Positions 59,290 through 64,000 of a stretch of 64,000 nucleotides of DNA are shown here, in pieces. The notes below the pieces were generated by a model. The model saw only the letters and a program-made list of their open reading frames with translations, was not told where the DNA came from and did not search any database. Each line of letters opens with the position of its first letter. Within the stretch, counting starts at the first letter, position 1. The DNA comes from Paramoeba atlantica. Lineage: Eukaryota > Discosea. Both the position numbers and the translations under genes were made by a program. The stretch is taken from NCBI GenBank assembly GCA_977017575.1, contig CDRNVI010000030.1, forward strand, positions 496,001 to 560,000, written 5' to 3'.

Positions 59290-60023
59290 TAAATGTGTGT
59301 AATAAATTAGAATTTATCGAAGAAGGGGAAACCCCTTTTCCTGTAAAACCAGAGGAAATGCATGCGTACGTGGATGCTTCTATCTCCGATGATACGGACA
59401 CAAGGGTAAAGGTAGCAGTTGGATGTGTAATAGTAAACGCAGAGAAGCATGAAAGTTTTTCGTCCTCCCTATCCTACCTGGAAACCAAATCTCCTGAAAG
59501 AGCCGAAATTCACGCTGCCCTATTTGGTTTGAGTAAACTAAAAGAAGTTGAAAATGTTGTTGTACACACAGATTCGTATTATGTGTGGAATTTTGTAAAT
59601 ATGCGCCGAAGGAAAGATCGACTGGTTGGTTTTGAAGGCTCGAATTCCGATCTGCTTAGTTTTCTGGATAGTTTTATTCGATCAGCGCATTGTCAGGGGA
59701 GAACCATCACCTTTATTAAGGTCCGAGGCCATTCAGGGAATAAATGGAATGAAGAAGCGGATACCTTAAGTAAAAAGCTCGTTAGTTCGGAACCTATTTC
59801 TAAACGAAGAAAAAACCTGAACCGAGGAAATGAATCGGCCCACTCCGAATATGAGTGGATAGCGTGCCTTAAAACAATAGAAAAGAAAACCACGAACCCA
59901 ACCCGTGAGGAGCGTCGGATGCGGCGTAAGAGAAAAGGTAAGTTACTAGACACCGCGTCCTCGCTTGCTAACGCAGAATTTGAACAAAGCGAAAAGAAAC
60001 ATTTCCGAACATCCAACCTGTAA
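59290..60023 (+). pseudogene. LINE RNase H, 5'-truncated
   Basis: From NKLEFIEEGETPFPVKPEEMHAYVDASI (D), SPERAEIHA (E), HTDSYYVW (D) and RGHSGNKWNEEAD (H, D) to a basic tail (MRRKRKGKLLD) and the stop at 60023. It aligns with 47711-48667 from KLQFVEEGE onward. Frame and active site are intact, but no native start is present. It lies head to head with the minus-strand RNase H ORF and shares its short SL-bearing intergenic stretch. Confidence 0.8.
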
Positions 60024-60388
60024 ACTCAGGGGTGTACTCAAAACGAAAGTAATGGAAAAATATATCTACCAATAGGGCGCACGATGGTGTGGGAATCAAA
60101 TTCTATTAGTTCTAGTTTTAGGAGCATATATTTAGTGAAGCTTGAACAGTTTCTCAATTGAAGGGTAATGCCTTCAGTGTTGTGTGTGTGTTGTGTGTGT
60201 GCTTCCTTTACTTATCTTCTTTTCGTTCAGTTATCTTACAAATACACTTTGATGTGTACCTGATGACTTGCGCGCTCTGTTACTTGGGCGCTACATTCGT
60301 AGTTCTTTCGTCCCATTCCAAAGGGATGACCCCACCCCTATATTGTCCCTTAAATACCCGTCCCGTAATTAACCCGTCACGTAATTAA
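60024..60388. other. Unassigned sequence with a GT run
   Basis: Follows the RNase H ORF. A (GT)n-like run is at about 60176-60200. No gene, no poly(A). Confidence 0.5.
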
Positions 60389-61342
60389 CCCGTCACATAA
60401 TAATCGAGTGTAGAGCGGTAGTTTTACAACCACCGCAATATTTCTTTTTTAGTCTCTTCGTTAAACGCGGTGGTTGTTTTCAACTTAGAAGTTACTCATG
60501 CTGCGCGCTTCGCGTTGAAAACTCCCGCCGCGTTTAACGAAGAGCCTAAAAAAGAAAATTTAGCCTGGAAAACGGAAAGATTATAGCCAAAAATAGCCGA
60601 ATTTCGGGTAAAAATTGGGTGATTTTCGCGTATTTTTGCTGTCAGAGCACTAAATCCGACATTTGCGCGTTGGAAATCACTCGTAGGCATGAATGGAAGC
60701 CTACCGAACGTATTGGGTAGAGAATGCGACTCCAACCATACCATTCTTTCGACACTAAAATGGCCCTTTAGGTCCGAAAAATACTTTTTCACCTTTTTTA
60801 GTCAAAAATGGGTCATTTTGAGGGGCGCACCACGGTTCGAAGAATGGATACCTTGCAAAAACAACTGCGGAGAAAGCTAGTGTAGGTCCCAAACTATTAA
60901 AATACAATAGGGGAAATGATTTTGGAAAAATATTTTTTTTGCCATTTTTTTCGCCAAGTTGAAATCTTTTTCAAATTTTCTTTTCCGAAAAAATCCGAAC
61001 TTGGAGGACCCGTCCTGCGGATACGCGGGGGGGTCACCCCCGGGTAGGGGGGTGGAAAATACGCGCCAACACCCCGGCTACCCTTTCTGCGGTTTGTTTT
61101 CGAAAACTAATTTTTTCGAAAAAATTTGCACGACCATGACCCCTCCCTGAACCCCCCCCTGGACCCCCCATTTTTTTCGATTTTTTTTTTTTGTTTTGGT
61201 CCACCGGAGCCCCCTTTTATATTTTTTTCTTCTATTATATTACTGTGTTCCTCTTTATATTTTCACTGTTTTTGTTCACTTTTTTTTCAATAATCGAGTG
61301 TAGAGCGGTAGTTTTACAACCACCGCAACCCGTCACATAATA
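60389..61342. mobile_element. Unknown insertion with 40-bp terminal direct repeats
   Basis: A 40-bp sequence starting AATAATCGAGTGTAGAGCGG is present at 60399-60438 and 61289-61328, flanked by CCCGTCACATAATA at 60389-60402 and 61329-61342 (candidate target-site duplication, overlapping the left repeat). Inside the left repeat are a near-perfect 30-bp inverted repeat (60441-60470 with 60528-60558) and poly(T)-rich sequence. There is no coding capacity. I cannot name a family. Confidence 0.55.
60441..60558. repeat. 30-bp inverted repeat (hairpin)
   Basis: Arms TTTCTTTTTTAGTCTCTTCG (then TTAAACGCGG) and the complementary CCGCGTTTAACGAAGAG arm, one mismatch in 30, loop about 57 nt. Confidence 0.75.
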
Positions 61343-62640
61343 GCACCACGCACTGTAACGTATGCGATGCCCGATCGCATATTTATTTTATCGCCTTCCC
61401 GTGCATTTCGCGTACTTTGTGCCATTGGGGGTAACGCATCGTCTGGCCCCTCAAACTGATAATCAATGTTTCTAATGGAAGCTTTGCAAGGATGAAGGCA
61501 ACCTAATCTGTTAAATGCGGCAAAAACAACATACGGACATTTTTTATAAGAACACACTTTTTATAAAGAACACACTTTTTATAAGGAACCCAGATTGAAA
61601 GGGGCGAGGGAGATACGAAGCAACAGGCGTGGCAGATTCCCACTGAAAAGAAATGGTATCTCCCGCACGAAGTTTTTCCCCGAGCTAGAAAGCGCAAAGG
61701 CTTCTCTCGTGCGGGGAGAAAGATATAATTGAATTCATAATCAGAGATCATATGCCTCGTAGGGCCATTTGAGAAAAAGAAGTCTTTTCAAATTCGTATT
61801 TGTTCTCGTCTAAATTTCCTCTCGTAAACTATCATGGTTAAAAAATTCTCGATTCTGATATGGACGAGCATAAAAACTCGCTTTGTCCAACGAATCGTGC
61901 AGATTTGAGACGAGAGATCGCTTCTGGGGTCGAAAAATTAGAAGAGGCGCAATACGATGTATTTTTGAGGACTTTGAAGAGTGTTTCAACCTGTGTGAAA
62001 ATTGTGCTGGAGAAAAAAGGTGGAAATTGTGGATACTAACTTTTTTCTTACCAGAAAAAAAACTTGCAGTTGCCCTTTTTACGGGATTCAGGAGAATGCC
62101 AAAAATCCAAAAAATCCAAATCATTCCGGATTGCTCCGGATGGTCACTGGCAAGCCAGACCCTTCACAGACATATTTGGAAGTTCCGAGGCCGACGTCCT
62201 CTACCAGTTTCCGCTTGCCCAAGGCGGCACCAACGTGCTGTTGCCAACACGCTGCTTCGACGAACTGCACGTCAACACAGCTTACCCAAGAGGTGTAAGC
62301 CGGGTAAGGGAGATGGTTCCCTGTGGGGAGGGTCCGGGACGGTCCTCCGAGTACTGGGCCTAGTCGGTTATCAGCCCAGCCTCTTAGAGTGAGGCCGCCG
62401 GGAATATTGCGATGAACGGGTTTGAACTCGCTGTCTGAGCACCATGTGCTTCAAACTTTGAATTCTTGCCACCCCGCCACCTCCGCCCTCCAGGAGAATG
62501 CATATACCTGGAAACTACGTAAAACGTTATATCACATGACACGTAACTCTGTGAGAGCTCTCGAATGCGCTATTATTTTCCAAAATTGGCCGAGTTGTAA
62601 GAATTTTGACCCCCCCCCATAATTTCGCGCACCCCCTGTA
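61343..62640. other. Non-coding stretch with repeat remnants
   Basis: Contains the 18-bp repeat AGAACACACTTTTTATAA (about 61548-61590) shared with 5966-6030, and a possible remnant of the tyrosine-recombinase terminal repeat (about 61750-61835: CGTAGGGCCA...CGTAAACTAT, compare 34565-34645). The ORFs here overlap in several frames and none has a recognisable domain. Confidence 0.45.
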
Positions 62641-63330
62641 TTTACGTATCGTGCTGACGATGCTTGCAACCCATGTCGTGCGCGAGCGTTTCTATTCTCC
62701 CCTTTTTTTGAACAGTCGCTCTGGAGTGGATATAGATACTCTTCTTCTAATATGGGGGGACATCGCGAACAACCTCACGACAGGGCAAATCAGTCGTAAC
62801 CGTGGAGTGCGGCAAGGCACTGTCACAAAGTTCCTTCACATGGTAGGTAAAGCAGCGTTCCACCAAGAAAACACGGATTTTAACTTTTCCAAACTGCAAG
62901 TGGATGAAACATTCATAGGAAAACGGAAATACAAACCGTGGAAAAAGGGTATAACCGTGGAAAAAGGGTCCGAAAAATAGGATGGTGGTTCGTCACGGTG
63001 ACAGAAATCGATGATCAGAAAATGGGCCGAACACACTGGAAACTCGTAAAGCGCCGTGATCAAGAAACCCCTCTGAACTTTATAACCCCTCATCTAACAA
63101 GCACTCGGTCCGTCGTGGTTACGGATGAATGGCGAGGGTATTGGAATCTTGGGGATTATTTCCGGCATTTCACTGTAAACCACAGCAAGGAGTTTGTCAC
63201 TATACCACTTGGGCCACCATACCAATCACGCGGAAACTGCGCATCGAACCATTAAACAATGGACGAAACAGCAACACTACAACTATGGGGCGACACCCAT
63301 GGACCTTCGGTGAAACGTGGCTCTCCAATG
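62641..63330 (+). pseudogene. Merlin/IS1595-type DDE transposase relic
   Basis: Three reading frames carry consecutive parts. 62606-62980 has VDIDTLLLIWGDIANNLTTGQISRNRGVRQGTVTKFLHMVG and LQVDETFIGKRKY (first D). 62938-63255 has WWFVTVTEIDDQKMGRTHWKLVKRRD and VVVTDEWRGYWNLG (second D). A third frame from about 63226 has TNHAETAHRTIKQWTKQQHYNYG (catalytic E). A 17-bp sequence AACCGTGGAAAAAGGGT is repeated at 62934 and 62953, where the frame changes. Terminal inverted repeats were not found. The nuclease triad is recognisable but the gene is broken at two places at least. Confidence 0.8.
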
Positions 63331-63359
63331 CGTCAAATATGGCTACGGAAAAACAGTAG

Positions 63360-63600
63360 CGAAAGCCAGCTCGCCACCCTTCCACAACATGGCCAGCTGG
63401 CCACCCTTCCACAACATGGCCAGCTGGCCACCAAAAAAAAAAAAAAAAAATGGCCAGCTGGCCACCCTTCCACAAATTGGCCACTTCTAAAACATGGTCA
63501 CTTCCACAACATGGCCACTTCCAAAACATGGTCACTTCCACAACATGGCCAGCTGGCCACCCTTCCACAACATGGCCAGCTGGCCACTCTTCCACAACAC
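63360..63600. repeat. 27-bp and 17-bp minisatellite (TGGCCA)
   Basis: Units CCACCCTTCCACAACATGGC plus CAGCTGG (27 bp) alternate with shorter ACATGGYCACTTCCAMA units. An (A)18 run at 63433-63450 interrupts it. Rich in the TGGCCA and CAGCTG palindromes. Confidence 0.8.
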
Positions 63601-64000
63601 TCTCCCACCCCCGTGGGACTCACTCAGTGGACTCACCCAACGTGAGTCACTGCCCCACGTGGCAGTACACTTACTCTCTCACGTGCCACTGTATCTACAC
63701 TGCAGTCGCTGCCTCACGTGACACTTCTCTTACTCTCGCACGTGCCAATGCAGCTGCACTGCGATCACTGCCTCACGTGGCAGTACTCTCACTCTCTCAC
63801 GTGCCACTGTAGCTACACTGCAGTCACTGACTCTCTCACATTCCACTGTATCTACACTGCAGTCACTTCCCCACGTGGCAGTACTCTCACTCTCTCAGGC
63901 GCTACTGCAGCTACACTGCAGTCACTGCCTCACGTGGCAGTACTCTCACTCTCTCACGTGCTACTGCAGCTACACTGCAGTCACTGCCTCACGTGGCAGT
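63601..64000. repeat. 59-bp satellite with CACGTG sites
   Basis: The unit CACTGCCTCACGTGGCAGTA...CTACACTGCAGT has a period of 59 bp at the right end (for example 63923 and 63982), with more diverged units further left. It continues past the window end. Each good unit holds CACGTG twice and CTGCAG. Confidence 0.8.

Noticed and set aside
62390-62480. tRNA-like segment on the minus strand with a B-box-like GAGTTCAAACCCG
   Set aside because: The T-stem does not pair, the hairpin at the anticodon position has a 3-4 nt loop, and the acceptor ends do not match. At best it is a tRNA-derived relic.

Overview
The window looks like nuclear DNA of a trans-splicing protist, most probably a euglenozoan. 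The main evidence is a 37-38 nt sequence that occurs at least nine times, on both strands. Its 3' part, ACAGTTTCTGTACCTTGTTG, closely resembles the 3' part of kinetoplastid and diplonemid spliced leaders (recalled consensus ACAGTTTCTGTACtttaTTG). It nearly always sits just upstream of an ORF or a retroposon 5' end. The resemblance is to the diplonemid leader rather than an exact match to any leader I remember. No host housekeeping gene, rRNA or convincing tRNA was recognised; almost everything is transposon-derived.

Four coding families build most of the window. (1) Family 1 are CRE/R2-like non-LTR retrotransposons: a proline-rich N-terminus starting M(G)xFTRSxAK, a reverse transcriptase (RT), zinc fingers and a PD-(D/E)xK restriction-like endonuclease (RLE) with the signature SGPDL-x(n)-G-x-x-x-YD-x-TVVH. 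(2) Family 2 has a YLDD-type RT and a different endonuclease signature, RPADVF-x(n)-LDFAVTH. (3) An ingi/L1Tc-like LINE has an apurinic endonuclease, a YADD RT and RNase H; RNase H ORFs also stand alone behind spliced-leader sequence. (4) Pieces of a DIRS/VIPER-like tyrosine-recombinase retroelement are present as fossils. A Merlin/IS1595-type DNA transposase relic lies near the right end.

Layout: 1-1478 is the right part of a repeated unit. 1479-5662 is a run of 5'-truncated retrocopies joined at poly(A). 5663-13543 and 13544-21341 are a near-identical 7.9-kb tandem duplication, each holding an RT-less RLE element, a short spliced-leader retroposon, an RLE-RLE fusion and a 796-codon RT-RLE ORF. 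21342-23475 holds palindromes and two spliced-leader 5' ends. 23476-28948 holds LINEs and tandem repeats. 28951-34222 is a minus-strand chain of RLE elements. 34226-37613 is the tyrosine-recombinase fossil. 37602-51180 is mainly a plus-strand chain of family 2 and short retroposon copies. 51181-59289 is a minus-strand chain. 59290-64000 holds an RNase H ORF, an unknown repeat-flanked insertion, the DNA transposase relic and two satellite arrays.

The most interesting theme is how spliced-leader trans-splicing meets retrotransposition. Elements carry the leader at their 5' ends, poly(A) tails run straight into the leader of the next copy, an unspliced acceptor survives in one genomic copy, and an RNase H segment homologous to the inside of a LINE appears as its own leader-capped mRNA copy. 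Structured repeats add to this: 20-bp perfect palindromes, hairpins with compensatory changes, and a conserved double hairpin in the short retroposon.
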